Part shown: in pieces, positions 1 through 9,162 of the stretch | How the letters are laid out: every line of letters starts with the position of its first letter | Position numbering within the stretch: the stretch's first letter is position 1 | Source: a virus | Length of the DNA stretch: 30,026 nt | IMG/VR virus record: IMGVR_UViG_3300042569_000190 | Coordinates: 1-30,026 of that record | Strand: one strand, 5' to 3' | Translations under genes and position numbers: made by a program | The notes under the pieces: model-generated | The model's input: the letters and a program-made list of their open reading frames with translations, nothing else | What the model was told of the DNA's origin: nothing | Databases searched by the model: none

Positions 1-300
1 TGATATATTTGAAATTGATTTAAACAAACAAACAATGTTCCCTTTGAGTCATATCATTATAAACCAAGCTACACATCAAGGCAATGTGTTATCGTTTAAT
101 ATAACCATTCTATTAATGGATATTATTAACCAAAAAGATGATAGTAATAAAGTTGATATTTGGAACACACAATTATTAGTAGCTACAAGAGTTTTAAACA
201 GATTAAACAGAGGTGATTTGCGTGATGTGTTTTTTGAATTAACAGGCAATCCTACTTACGAGCCATTTACTGAACGATTTGAAAACGATTTAGCAGGTTG
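1..300. repeat. Left copy of 300-bp terminal direct repeat
   Basis: These 300 bases recur at 29727-30026. The two copies differ at only two positions: 127 (T here, A at 29853) and 173 (T here, C at 29899). Both differences are synonymous in the gene that crosses the junction (Ile ATT/ATA, Leu TTA/CTA). The repeat shows that the sequence is circular, circularly permuted or terminally redundant. The unit length is 29,726 bp. Confidence 0.95.
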
Positions 301-349
301 GGCAATCACATTTGATGTATTAGTTAGAAACGATGTAACTATTTGTTAG
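2..349 (+). CDS. Neck/tail-terminator-like protein, 3' part (gene crosses the circle junction)
   Basis: This is the C-terminal part of a 140-residue protein whose start codon is at 29653, at the other end of the window. The reading frame enters at base 2 with no in-frame stop upstream. The joined protein has an N-terminal helix, beta strands around VNTVTEGDIFEIDL, a central helix (TQLLVATRVLNRL) and a final strand (AGWAITFDVLV). That helix-strand-helix-strand order suits tail terminator or head-tail joining proteins, but no diagnostic motif is visible. The gene follows the probable tail chaperone and overlaps the next gene by 7 bases, so a role in joining or ending the tail is inferred from position and shape only. 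Confidence 0.6.
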   Translation, partial: DIFEIDLNKQTMFPLSHIIINQATHQGNVLSFNITILLMDIINQKDDSNKVDIWNTQLLVATRVLNRLNRGDLRDVFFELTGNPTYEPFTERFENDLAGWAITFDVLVRNDVTIC

Positions 350-852
350 TGGATAATCAACAAACATATAAATATTTAAATGACTTTGCTAAATATGTTA
401 TTCAGCAGAGTAGAAGCAATTTATCTAAACAAGGCAAGAACGTAGATAAAAAGCTATACAATTCATTAGATAAAGAAATTGAAGTTAGTGCAAATAGTTT
501 TCGTTTGAGTTTCTTAATGGAAGATTATGGTGCGTTTCAAGACCAAGGGGTAAGTGGTACAAAAAGAAAATACAATACGCCATTTAGTTACAAAAGCAAA
601 AGACCACCTTTAAAACCAATTACTGATTGGGTAACAAAACGTAGATTTCAATTCAGAAAAGAAAATGGCAAGTTTATGAGTTACAAATCAACTGCTTATT
701 TAATTGCAGGTGGAATATTAAAGAATGGTATCAAGCCAAGTTTATTTTTTACCAAACCATTTGAAAAAGCATTTGAACGTTTGCCTGATGAATTAGTTGA
801 AGCTTATGGTTTAGATGTAGAACAATTTTTAAAATATACAATCACAAAATAA
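343..852 (+). CDS. Putative head-tail joining protein (HK97 gp10-like layout)
   Basis: A 169-residue basic protein. I start it at TTG 343, which overlaps the previous stop by 7 bases; no ATG lies nearby in frame. A helical N-terminus is followed by YGAFQDQGVSG (about residues 62-72), a basic linker and a C-terminal segment KPSLFFTKPFEKAFERL. This order (helix, 'YA-x-F-x-G' strand, then a 'P-x-x-F' helix) is typical of HK97 gp10-like neck proteins, which prepare the tail end for the capsid. The match is by layout only. Its stop codon shares a base with the next ATG, so the genes are probably translationally coupled. Confidence 0.5.
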   Translation: MLVDNQQTYKYLNDFAKYVIQQSRSNLSKQGKNVDKKLYNSLDKEIEVSANSFRLSFLMEDYGAFQDQGVSGTKRKYNTPFSYKSKRPPLKPITDWVTKRRFQFRKENGKFMSYKSTAYLIAGGILKNGIKPSLFFTKPFEKAFERLPDELVEAYGLDVEQFLKYTITK

Positions 853-1826
853 TGAAAAAGATATTTATTCGTAGTCCGTACTTTATTGAAATAGATGAAG
901 ATGACCAAACAAGTGCAAAGGTTGAATTATTCATTTGGAATAAAGAAAGCACAAAACCAAGCACACCTACTCACACTTTAAGTAAAAACATTGCAAGTTC
1001 AACACAAACTGCAATCAGTTGGAATATATCAAACTATGCAAAAGAGTTTATTAAACCTGTTGCACCTGTAGTTGTTAGTGTACCTACTGAAGAAAGTGAT
1101 TTAACTTGGTGTTTTATGCAAGTAATATCTTATTCAAATGATGTTGAAGTTAACGATGAAACATTTGTTTGTTTAAATGGTTATACTGCTTATTCAAGTG
1201 GTTATAATCAATCAAATAGTAATGTAGTTGTTCCTTTGGTCAATCCTGCAATTACGTTTCAAAAATCAGCATCAGTTGTTCCTTATGTAAATGTGTTTTA
1301 CGAAATAGGTGAATACGAAATAATTGGTGTTGGTACTTTAAGCGTTGGGGAGTCTACAATGTATAAAATACCTTTGACTGATGATTTAAATGGTGATGAT
1401 TACTTTGAATACAATTCAACTGAAGTTTGTGAACCTAAATACACACCAATTACTTGTACTTATGTTAATCGTTTTGGTGGTTGGCAATATCTTACGTTTT
1501 TTAAAGCCAATATGCAAAGCATAGAAGCAACTTCTAAAGAATTTAATATGTTACCATCAGCGGTTAATTATAACGTCTTACAAGGTCAGAGAAAGCGTTT
1601 TAACCAACAAGGTAAACAAACAATTAAATGCAACACAGGTTGGGTTACTGAAAACTACTTTGAATTAATACAAGATTTGCTTTTAAGTGACACAGTATTG
1701 CTTAACAATAAACCTGTAGTTGTGAAAAGTCAAAGTTCAGAATACAAAACAAGTTTAAAAGATAAAAACATAAATTACGAAATCGAGTTTGAATATAGCT
1801 TTGGCTTAATTAACGATGTAATATAA
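852..1826 (+). CDS. Tail structural protein, beta-rich (324 aa), distal-tail candidate
   Basis: A 324-residue protein rich in beta strands, with many Thr, Asn and Ser and no transmembrane segment. The ATG shares a base with the preceding stop, and the next gene starts immediately after its stop. The segment ISWNISNYAKEFI (about 54-66) and the closing NYEIEFEYSFGLINDVI resemble proteins I associate with tail modules of Bacteroidetes phages. No enzymatic motif is visible. It sits directly before the large tail protein and the tape measure, so it is probably a distal-tail or baseplate component. The exact role cannot be read from the sequence. Confidence 0.5.
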   Translation: MKKIFIRSPYFIEIDEDDQTSAKVELFIWNKESTKPSTPTHTLSKNIASSTQTAISWNISNYAKEFIKPVAPVVVSVPTEESDLTWCFMQVISYSNDVEVNDETFVCLNGYTAYSSGYNQSNSNVVVPLVNPAITFQKSASVVPYVNVFYEIGEYEIIGVGTLSVGESTMYKIPLTDDLNGDDYFEYNSTEVCEPKYTPITCTYVNRFGGWQYLTFFKANMQSIEATSKEFNMLPSAVNYNVLQGQRKRFNQQGKQTIKCNTGWVTENYFELIQDLLLSDTVLLNNKPVVVKSQSSEYKTSLKDKNINYEIEFEYSFGLINDVI

Positions 1827-4175
1827 ATGAAAGTAGCTTTATATATATACACACAATCGAATGAAAACGTTTCAAATGTAGTTACTTCTGATTTTAAAGC
1901 AAGAGTTTTAGCTGATGGTGGTACATTCGAAGCGTTTGGTTGTTGTTTAGATGCAATACAATCTTTGGGTGGTTCGTTTGCTGATGTGCCAACTGCAAAG
2001 CGTATTGAATTATTTGAAGATGAAAAGATTTCTGTTACTTCATCAATTCAAAACGTTAACGATATTTCAAAAATATTTACAGATTACTCGCAAAGTTTTA
2101 CAATTCCTGCAAGTGATAATAACAACGAAATATTTAGACATTGGTACGAAAATAGTTTAGATGATGCTTTTGACCAACGCATAAGATACAGTGGTTATAT
2201 TGAAATAGATACACAAACTTTTCGTAGTGGTAAATGGCAATTAGAATCTGCAACCGTTAAAAACAATCGTGTTGAAGATTATAAAATAACTTTCTATGGT
2301 GAACTAAAAGCATTGAGTGATAAATTTGGTGATGAGAAATTACAAGACGTTAAAGAATTAAACGATTACACAATTGAATATAGTGGTGAAGTGGTTGAAG
2401 AATTAGTTACAACTGCTTTATCAGCTTCACAAACCGATGTATTGTTTCCTTTGATTAGTTCAAAACGAACTTGGGCATCAGGTAGTGATTCACCAACATC
2501 AAGTGGTCATCCTATTGTTTACAACGAATTGTTTCCTGCAATTAAATTGCCTTTAATATTTAACGCATTTGAAACAAGATACAATGTAAACTTTAATGGT
2601 GTATTTTTAAACGATGAACGTTTTACAAAAGCATATTTGTGGCTTAAAAACAATGAAGCTGAAACGTACACAATGACCAACGCTGAAACAAGAATTGAAA
2701 TACAAACAACTGAAAACGATGGTAACTTTTATGCTGATGCAACAAACAATACAGTTACTGCAGTAAAATTTGATGACAACGGAACGTTTACAGTCAACGT
2801 AACGAGTGCTACAAATTACGATATGACACTAACAGTTTACAAAGACAATGTATTCTTTGGGTCAATTCAAGGTGTAACCAATTCAATTAGCTATACATTA
2901 GGAACTCAAACAGGAACAGGTGTATTTCATTTTACAATCAAAAAAGCATTTACTGCTACAACACCAACGTTTAACTATACTTATAACGCAAATAAATTCA
3001 TTGTAAGCAACCCGATACAACCAAGTGATGGTTTAGTAGTTACGTTTTCAGATAGTGGCTCTATTGTAATGAATAACTTAATGGATTTGTGTGTTATTGC
3101 CCCCGATATGAAAGTATCTGATTTCTTTAGTGGTGTTTTAAAAATGTTTAACCTAACTTGTTTTAGCACTGATGGTGTTAACTACACAATCGAGCAATTA
3201 GAAAATTGGTATTATTTAGGTGGTATAAAAGATTTTAGCGAATACACAACAACTGATTTTGAATTTGACAGAGTAAAACCATATAAGAAAATAGATTTTA
3301 AATACCAAAACAATGAAAGCATTTTAAACAGAACTTTCTATAATAAAAATGCTCGTGAGTATGGTGATTTAAATTATTCTTTTAACAACGATGGTTCTGA
3401 TTATACAATTCAATTACCATTTGAGAATTTGTTATTTAATAATTGGAATAATACAGTATCAACTACATCATTGCCACAAGTAGGTTATGCGTTTAAACCT
3501 GATTTAAAACCATTTAAACCAAAAGGTGTTATTTTATATTTTACAGGTGGTCAACCATTTGATGTTGATTGGCATTTTAGTGATGGTAGTGGGCATAATA
3601 CATTTAATTATGCAAACATATTTGGTGCTGATGTAAACATAAACAGAAACGAAGTAAACACATTAAATTGGGGTGTTGAAACAAGTACCGTTTATTTTGA
3701 AAACATTTACAAAACTTTATTTGCAAATTACTATTTAGATTATTTAAACAACTTGTATTCTTTAAAATCAAGATTGGTAAAAGTTAAAATGCGTTTACCT
3801 TATGTTGAATTATTGAATTTAAAATTAAATGACAGAATTGTAATTCGTGACAAAAGATATATTATAAATCAGTTCACAACTGACTTAACGACGTTTGAAA
3901 GTGATTTTGAATTAATACAAGATTTTAGAAGTTTAAATTTCAATAATAGTTCATTAAGAACAACTGATAACACAGTTAAAACTTTACGCTTTAATACAAC
4001 TTCACCAATACCATTAACTTGGACAATACAAAGTGACCCTGATTCATTAATAACAAGCGTTACAAATGGTAGTACTTATGTTGATGTGGTTGTAAAAGCA
4101 AATATAGGACCCGAACGTATTGCAACAATAGTTAGTAATTTAAATGACCAAATAATAATAGTACAAGATGCTTAA
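1827..4175 (+). CDS. Large tail hub-like protein with C-terminal BACON-like domain
   Basis: A 782-residue protein and the largest in the genome. Residues about 20-45 carry a small module (DFKARVLADGGTFEAF plus a downstream Cys) that recurs in the 76-residue protein at 13141. A mixed alpha/beta central part follows (for example DYSQSFTIPASDNNNEIFRHWY, about 86-106, quoted here only as a landmark ending at Y). The last 69 residues (714-782) read like a BACON domain: LTWTIQSDP, then a strand VDVVVKANIGPERIATI and the closing IIIVQDA in place of the usual I-x-V-x-Q. BACON domains are Bacteroidetes-associated Ig-like folds linked to carbohydrate or mucin binding. Position before the tape measure suggests a tail hub or tip protein that contacts the cell surface. 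Confidence 0.55.
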   Translation: MKVALYIYTQSNENVSNVVTSDFKARVLADGGTFEAFGCCLDAIQSLGGSFADVPTAKRIELFEDEKISVTSSIQNVNDISKIFTDYSQSFTIPASDNNNEIFRHWYENSLDDAFDQRIRYSGYIEIDTQTFRSGKWQLESATVKNNRVEDYKITFYGELKALSDKFGDEKLQDVKELNDYTIEYSGEVVEELVTTALSASQTDVLFPLISSKRTWASGSDSPTSSGHPIVYNELFPAIKLPLIFNAFETRYNVNFNGVFLNDERFTKAYLWLKNNEAETYTMTNAETRIEIQTTENDGNFYADATNNTVTAVKFDDNGTFTVNVTSATNYDMTLTVYKDNVFFGSIQGVTNSISYTLGTQTGTGVFHFTIKKAFTATTPTFNYTYNANKFIVSNPIQPSDGLVVTFSDSGSIVMNNLMDLCVIAPDMKVSDFFSGVLKMFNLTCFSTDGVNYTIEQLENWYYLGGIKDFSEYTTTDFEFDRVKPYKKIDFKYQNNESILNRTFYNKNAREYGDLNYSFNNDGSDYTIQLPFENLLFNNWNNTVSTTSLPQVGYAFKPDLKPFKPKGVILYFTGGQPFDVDWHFSDGSGHNTFNYANIFGADVNINRNEVNTLNWGVETSTVYFENIYKTLFANYYLDYLNNLYSLKSRLVKVKMRLPYVELLNLKLNDRIVIRDKRYIINQFTTDLTTFESDFELIQDFRSLNFNNSSLRTTDNTVKTLRFNTTSPIPLTWTIQSDPDSLITSVTNGSTYVDVVVKANIGPERIATIVSNLNDQIIIVQDA

Positions 4176-4308
4176 ACTTATATTAGAAATGCTACCATTG
4201 TTAAACGAACAAGATAGTGAAGCTATTGCAATAGCAAAAGGAAAATACAAAATGCCCGAAACAATTAAAGAATTAAAACAAGCAATAAAATGGCAATTAA
4301 AACAATAG
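4168..4308 (+). CDS. Small protein bridging hub and tape measure genes (46 aa)
   Basis: A 46-residue frame overlapping the upstream gene by 8 bases and the tape measure gene by 19 bases. This nested layout suggests translational coupling. The product is helical and charged, starting MLKLILEMLPLLNEQDSEAI and ending in a basic segment with IKWQLKQ. I recognise no family. The location immediately before the tape measure is where small assembly proteins are often found, but a chance frame cannot be excluded. Confidence 0.5.
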   Translation: MLKLILEMLPLLNEQDSEAIAIAKGKYKMPETIKELKQAIKWQLKQ

Positions 4309-6323
4309 AAATTAATGTTGATTCATCAGCAGCAGAAAAAGATGTACAAAAATTAATAAGTCAACTTGAAAATTTAGGCAAGACTGCAACCAAATCAATA
4401 AACAACATTGAAAAAGGTGTAGAAGATACTGAAAAATCCACCAAATCATTAGCTGAAGGTTTTAAAGGTGTAGGTTTAGCTATTAAAGCTATGGGTATTG
4501 GTTTAATCATTGGTGCATTAAGTACTTTAAAAGAAGTATTTATGGGTAACCAAAAGGTTGCTGATACTTTTGCTGCGGTTATGGGTACTGTGTCAAATGT
4601 ATTTTCACAGGTTACAAACGTAATTGTTTCAATGGTTGAAAAGGTAGGTAATGCTACAAATGGGTTTGAAGGTTTAAAGAAAACAATAGGTGGTTTACTT
4701 ACATTATCTTTAACGCCATTAAAAGCAGCTTTCTACGGAATTAAATTAACTATTGATGAAGTACGTTTAGCTTGGGAAGAATCTATATTTGGTGATGATG
4801 ACCCAAAAACAATTAAAAAACTTACTGAACGTATAAACGAAACTAAAGCAAGTTTAAAAGAAGTAGGTACAGATGCAATTTCAGCGGGTAAACAAGTTGC
4901 TAATAACATTGGTAAAGCAGTAACGGAAGTAGGAGCAGTTGTTCAAGGTAGTGTTGATGGTATTTCTAAAATATCAGTTGCGGGTGCTTTTGAACAAGCT
5001 AAAGCAAATGTGCAATTACAAAACACTGCAAAATTAGCAGAAGCTGAACAAGCACGTTTAGTTGAAATTTATGATAGACAAGCTGAAAAATTAAGAAAAG
5101 TTAGAGATAACGAATTTAATACAATAGAAGAAAGACAAAAAGCTAACGATGATTTGTTGAAAGTTTTAGACAAACAAGAAACTGCAATGTTGGCACAAGC
5201 AAATGCTCAAGTTGCAGCTGCTAAATCTACATATCAACAAAACAAAAGCATTGAAAATCAAGCTGCAGTTACAAATGCATTGGCAAACGCAGAAGGAGTA
5301 CTTTCGCAAGTTCAAGGTTTACGTTCTGAACAAGATTCAAATAGAAATTCTTTAGCAAAAGAAGCAATAGAATTAACAAAAACAAAACAAGCTACTGAAA
5401 CTGAATTAGCAATTAATGAAAAGAAATTCAATGCAGAGAGAATTAAAGATGAAGAACAAAAATTATTAGCTACAAAACAAGCATTACTTGATGAATTAAC
5501 TGCTGCTAAAAACAAGTTAAAAGATGATAGGGAATTATACAAAGAAGGCACACAAGCAAGAGTAGACGCTGAAAGTGAGTTCTTATTAAAACAGCAAGAA
5601 ATAAACCAACAAATAAAAACTTCAGAAGATTCACTTGCTGAATATAGAAGAAATAAAGCAATAGAAAACCAACAACTATTAATTGACAATGAAGCGTTAA
5701 GTTTTGAAACAAGAAGAAATGCGTTAATAGAACAAGAACGTTTATTATTAGAGGACAAAGCATTATCTGAAGAACAACGAAACGCTATTGAAGACCAATA
5801 TTCTAAAGCAAGAATTGAAATAGGCAGATTGGAGTTTGAACAAAAAATGGCACAAGCAAACGAAACTGCAAATGTGTTAAACAATTTAGCTTCTTTAGTT
5901 GGTAAACAAACCGCAGCGGGTAAAGCATTAGGTATTGCAACTGCCTTAATTAATACTTATGTTGGAGTTTCTGAAGCGTTGAAACAAAAATCAACATTAC
6001 CTTCACCTTATGATTACGTTGCAAAAGCAGTAAACGTTGCAAGTATTTTGGCAACAGGTTTTAAATCTGTTAAAGCAATTACTGCGGTTAAAGTTCCCGG
6101 TGGTGGTGGTGGCGGTGTTGGTGCTACTCCTTCAATGTCTGCTGCAAGTGGAGGTGGTACTCCTGCTGCACCAAATTTCAACGTTGTAGGTAATAGTGGT
6201 GTAAATCAAATTGCACAAACATTAGGTAGTCAACAACCTATACAAACTTATGTAGTTGCTAATCAGGTTACCACTCAACAAGCTCTCGATAGGTCAATCG
6301 TACAAAATGCAAGTATGGGTTAA
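4290..6323 (+). CDS. Tail tape measure protein
   Basis: A 677-residue protein that sets tail length and is packed in the tail tube. It starts with a strand and a helix (MAIKTIEINVDSSAAEKDVQ). A hydrophobic stretch lies at about 60-82 (GLAIKAMGIGLIIGAL), followed by long coiled-coil regions at about 230-540 rich in Ala, Glu, Lys and Gln. A Gly/Ala-rich segment appears near 605-635 (PGGGGGGVG) before a short C-terminal tail. These are the standard marks of phage tape measures. At about 0.15 nm per residue the length predicts a tail near 100 nm, which fits a siphovirus. It follows two tail genes instead of leading them, which is unusual. Confidence 0.85.
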   Translation: MAIKTIEINVDSSAAEKDVQKLISQLENLGKTATKSINNIEKGVEDTEKSTKSLAEGFKGVGLAIKAMGIGLIIGALSTLKEVFMGNQKVADTFAAVMGTVSNVFSQVTNVIVSMVEKVGNATNGFEGLKKTIGGLLTLSLTPLKAAFYGIKLTIDEVRLAWEESIFGDDDPKTIKKLTERINETKASLKEVGTDAISAGKQVANNIGKAVTEVGAVVQGSVDGISKISVAGAFEQAKANVQLQNTAKLAEAEQARLVEIYDRQAEKLRKVRDNEFNTIEERQKANDDLLKVLDKQETAMLAQANAQVAAAKSTYQQNKSIENQAAVTNALANAEGVLSQVQGLRSEQDSNRNSLAKEAIELTKTKQATETELAINEKKFNAERIKDEEQKLLATKQALLDELTAAKNKLKDDRELYKEGTQARVDAESEFLLKQQEINQQIKTSEDSLAEYRRNKAIENQQLLIDNEALSFETRRNALIEQERLLLEDKALSEEQRNAIEDQYSKARIEIGRLEFEQKMAQANETANVLNNLASLVGKQTAAGKALGIATALINTYVGVSEALKQKSTLPSPYDYVAKAVNVASILATGFKSVKAITAVKVPGGGGGGVGATPSMSAASGGGTPAAPNFNVVGNSGVNQIAQTLGSQQPIQTYVVANQVTTQQALDRSIVQNASMG

Positions 6324-6361
6324 CAATTTAACAAATAATTAATTTTAAAAATAAAAACATA

Positions 6362-6955
6362 ATGAATTTAATTGAACTTATTATAGACGATAAAGAAGAA
6401 ATGCAAGGTGTAGATGCCATTAGTGTGGTTGAATCACCTGCTATTGAATCTGACTTTATTGCATTGAAATCTGAAGAAGTTAAACTTGCTGAAGTAAGTA
6501 AAGAAAAACGTATCTTAATGGGTGCAGTTTTAATTCCTGAAAAGCCAATTTACCGAAGAAATGGTGAAGATGAATACTATATATATTTTTCAAAAGAAAC
6601 TGTGGTAAAAGCATCGCAGTTGTTTTTAAAGAAAGGTAAACAAGGCAATTCTACATTAGAACATCAAAAAGCTATTGAAGGTTTAACTGTTGTTGAAAGT
6701 TGGATTGTTGAAGATTTAACAAAAGACAAAACTGCATTATATAATTTAAGTGTTCCTGTTGGTACTTGGATGGCAAGTATTAAAGTTGACAACGATGAAA
6801 TTTGGAACGATTACGTTAAAACAGGAAAAGTAAAAGGTTTCAGTTTGGAAGGACATTTTGCTGACCAATTAGAAAAGAAAAAAGAATTATCAAAAGTACT
6901 TACTGAAGAAGAAGAATTAATTGAAAAACTAAAACAAATTTTAAAAAACGCGTAA
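6362..6955 (+). CDS. Prohead protease (XkdF-like, peptidase S78 family 2)
   Basis: A 197-residue protein matching the XkdF-like putative serine protease family, which matures the prohead by cutting scaffold and capsid precursors. Visible family marks are VESPAIESDFIAL (about 24-36), the strand RILMGAVLIPEKPIYR (about 50-65), STLEHQKAIEGLTVVESWIV (near 100-118, with a candidate catalytic His in LEH), and GTWMASIKV followed by GKVKGFSLEG, where the Ser is the candidate nucleophile. It begins a capsid module after a 38-base AT-rich leader and runs through to scaffold and major capsid genes, as expected for a protease. Its stop overlaps the next ATG by one base. Confidence 0.75.
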   Translation: MNLIELIIDDKEEMQGVDAISVVESPAIESDFIALKSEEVKLAEVSKEKRILMGAVLIPEKPIYRRNGEDEYYIYFSKETVVKASQLFLKKGKQGNSTLEHQKAIEGLTVVESWIVEDLTKDKTALYNLSVPVGTWMASIKVDNDEIWNDYVKTGKVKGFSLEGHFADQLEKKKELSKVLTEEEELIEKLKQILKNA

Positions 6956-7152
6956 TGAGTAAAGCTACAAAAAGTAAAACAAGTCCAAAAGGTGGAAACA
7001 GAGGTTGTCTTTGTAAAGATGGCACTTACAAAAAAGAATGTTGTAATGGTGATTTACAAGCGCAAGGTGTAGGTGCTACACTTTCACAAGGTGGTGAATC
7101 ATTAATTACTATTGTTGATGGAACAAGAACTATCGTAAGAAACAATGGTTAA
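6955..7152 (+). CDS. Small Cys-rich conserved phage protein
   Basis: A 65-residue protein, translationally coupled to the protease gene through a shared base. A basic N-terminus leads to GNRGCLCKDGTYKKECCNG (residues 14-32; Cys 18, 20, 29, 30), then QAQGVG and a final beta hairpin, VDGTRTIVRNNG. I recall similar small proteins next to capsid genes in Bacteroidetes phages, but no function. The four cysteines could bind zinc or form disulfides. A minor virion component or assembly factor is possible. Confidence 0.55.
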   Translation: MSKATKSKTSPKGGNRGCLCKDGTYKKECCNGDLQAQGVGATLSQGGESLITIVDGTRTIVRNNG

Positions 7153-7203
7153 TGTTAAAAATATAACAAAACTTTATAATATTAATTTTAAAACAAAAAT
7201 CAA

Positions 7204-7650
7204 ATGAGTACATTAAAAACCGTAGCTAACAAGCTATTTAAAACTGAACTTGCTAATCATAAAGTTGAATTGGCTTTAACTGATGACATTCAAAAAGCTA
7301 TTGAAGCTGCAAATAAAGCATTAGTTGAAACAAAAGCTGCAAATAAAGCAATGGATGATAGTGCTGCACTTTCAAAAAAAATATTAAAAGATGCTATTGA
7401 TGCTGATAGTGTTTATGATAAAGCAGCGGCTTTAAATGATAAAGCGGTTAAAAATGGTAATGCACAAGTAGATAAAGCATTAAATATGGTTAAAAAAGTA
7501 GACCAAGCTGCAAGTACACTTGGTTTAAAAGGTTCTGCTGTTGATGGGTATGCACAACTTGAAAAATTAGTTAACGAATTAGAAAATGAAGTTAGCTATG
7601 CTGATAAAGATGCTTTTAAAGACCATCCGGGTTGGATTTCAAAAAATTAA
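7204..7650 (+). CDS. Helical protein of the capsid module (148 aa)
   Basis: A 148-residue protein predicted to be almost entirely helical and rich in Ala, Lys and Asp (for example AIEAANKALVETKAANKAMD, about 37-56, with an internal AANKA repeat). It ends with KDHPGWISKN. There are no Cys residues, membrane segments or catalytic motifs. It lies between the protease and scaffold-like genes, preceded by a 51-base AT-rich leader whose core resembles those before 6362, 9862 and 28921. It is probably a capsid assembly or internal virion protein. I do not recognise the family. Confidence 0.5.
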   Translation: MSTLKTVANKLFKTELANHKVELALTDDIQKAIEAANKALVETKAANKAMDDSAALSKKILKDAIDADSVYDKAAALNDKAVKNGNAQVDKALNMVKKVDQAASTLGLKGSAVDGYAQLEKLVNELENEVSYADKDAFKDHPGWISKN

Positions 7651-7667
7651 TTAAAACCAAATAAATA

Positions 7668-8222
7668 ATGTCGAACGTAATTAACCAAATTAAAACCTTA
7701 TTGGGAATGGAAGTAAAACTTGCTCAAATGGCTTTAGAAAATGGTACTATTATCGAAGCTGAAGTATTTGAAGCAGGTGCAAGTGTTTTCATCGTAAATG
7801 AAGAAGACAGAATTGCATTGCCTGTTGGAGAATACAAGTTAGAAGATGGTATGATTTTAATCGTAGCCGAAGAAGGTATTATTGCTGAAATCAAAGAAGC
7901 TGAAGCACCTGCTGAAGAAGTAGTAGAAGAAGAAGCTAAAGTTGAAGTAGAGCAAGAAATGGCTGAAGTTAAAGAACCTAAAAGAGTAATTGAATCAGTT
8001 ACTAAAGAAATGTTCTTTGCTGAAATCGAATCTTTAAGAAAAGAAATCGAAGAATTAAAATTAGCTAAAGTAGAAGTGAAAGTTGAAGAAGTAGAATTAT
8101 CTGCTGAACCTTTAACACACAATCCTGATGCTACAACTAAAAGAGAATTACATACATTCTCACAAAACAGACAGAAAACAACTTTTGATTCTGTATTAAA
8201 CAAAATTTCAAACTTTAAATAA
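7668..8222 (+). CDS. Scaffold-like acidic protein
   Basis: A 184-residue, very acidic protein immediately before the major capsid gene. The N-terminal part is beta-rich with repeated hairpin-like phrases (ENGTIIEAEVFEAGASVFIV; LPVGEYKLEDGMILIV; about 25-67). The middle is a Glu/Ala/Val-rich stretch (about 75-110), followed by a coiled coil (FAEIESLRKEIEELKLAKVE, about 118-137). The basic C-terminus ends in NKISNFK. An acidic coiled coil with a basic end next to the capsid gene is the usual form of phage scaffolding proteins, which fill the prohead and are removed by the protease. The assignment is by composition, coiled coil and position. Confidence 0.6.
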   Translation: MSNVINQIKTLLGMEVKLAQMALENGTIIEAEVFEAGASVFIVNEEDRIALPVGEYKLEDGMILIVAEEGIIAEIKEAEAPAEEVVEEEAKVEVEQEMAEVKEPKRVIESVTKEMFFAEIESLRKEIEELKLAKVEVKVEEVELSAEPLTHNPDATTKRELHTFSQNRQKTTFDSVLNKISNFK

Positions 8223-8229
8223 TTAAAAA

Positions 8230-9162
8230 ATGGCGACTACAACCTCTATTACAACTACTTATGCAGGTCAATTTGCAGGGAAATATATTTCTGCTGCGTT
8301 ATTGTCAGCTTCTACTATCGAAAACGGTGGTATTGAAGTAAAACCAAACATTGCTTACAAAGAAGTTATCAAAAGATTAGCAACTAACGATTTAGTTAAA
8401 GATGCTACTTGTGATTTCGATGCAACTTCTACAGTTACTTTAACTGAAAGAATCATTACTCCTGAAGAATTCCAAATCAATTTACAACTTTGTAAAAAAG
8501 ATTTCCGTTCTGATTGGGAATCAATCCAAATGGGTTACTCTGCATTCGATTCAATGCCTCCTTCTTTTCAAGATTTCTTATTAGCACACGTTGCTGCTAA
8601 AGCTGCTCAAAACAACGAAATTTCTATTTGGAGAGGTGCTAACGCTACTGCAGGTCAATTTGATGGATTTGTTACTTTAGCTACTGCTGATTCTGCAGTT
8701 ATTGATGTAGCGGGAACTACTGTTACTGCTTCTAACGTTATTGCTGAATTAGGAAAAGTTGTTGATGCAATTCCTGCTACACTTTACGGACAAGAAGATT
8801 TATATATCTATGTTTCTCAAAACGTTGCTCGTGCTTACGTTCGTGCTTTAGGTGGATTTGGTGCTTCAGGTTTAGGTGCTAACGGTACTAATGCTCAAGG
8901 TACACAATGGTTCAACAATGGTTCATTATCTTTTGATGGTGTTAAATTGTTTGTTGCAAACGGATTAGCTAACAACTATATGATGGCTGCTCAAAAATCT
9001 AACTTATACTTCGGTACAGGTTTACTTTCTGACCATAATGAGGTGAAAGTTATTGATATGGCTGATTTGGACGGCTCACAAAATGTAAGAATCGTAATGA
9101 GATTTACTGCAGGTGTTCAATACGGTGTAGGTTCTGAAATCGTTCTTTACACTCCTGCATAA
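8230..9162 (+). CDS. Major capsid protein (HK97-like fold)
   Basis: A 310-residue protein resembling major capsid proteins of Bacteroidetes tailed phages, which are generally of HK97 fold. Marks include the N-terminal arm, a strand with TVTLTERIITPEEFQINLQLCKK (given here only as a locator, about 79-101), a helix with DFLLAHVAAKAAQNNEISIW and the P-domain-like end VRIVMRFTAGVQYGVGSEIV. It starts 7 bases after the scaffold-like gene and ends at a strong terminator. Codon choice differs from neighbours: many AAC, TTC, ATC and TAC, as expected for the most highly expressed gene. Confidence 0.8.
   Translation: MATTTSITTTYAGQFAGKYISAALLSASTIENGGIEVKPNIAYKEVIKRLATNDLVKDATCDFDATSTVTLTERIITPEEFQINLQLCKKDFRSDWESIQMGYSAFDSMPPSFQDFLLAHVAAKAAQNNEISIWRGANATAGQFDGFVTLATADSAVIDVAGTTVTASNVIAELGKVVDAIPATLYGQEDLYIYVSQNVARAYVRALGGFGASGLGANGTNAQGTQWFNNGSLSFDGVKLFVANGLANNYMMAAQKSNLYFGTGLLSDHNEVKVIDMADLDGSQNVRIVMRFTAGVQYGVGSEIVLYTPA

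Noticed and set aside
1951-2160. Second + strand frame inside the large tail protein gene
   Set aside because: Leu/Phe-rich translation without leader. The longer gene is continuous and plausible.
5312-5884. Long minus-strand open frame opposite the tape measure gene
   Set aside because: It is a shadow of the coiled-coil coding region: Ser/Cys/Phe-rich, without leader or promoter, and opposite a convincing gene.
7724-8203. Minus-strand open frame opposite the scaffold-like gene
   Set aside because: Its Ser/Thr-rich low-complexity translation is the mirror of Glu/Lys/Ala codons.
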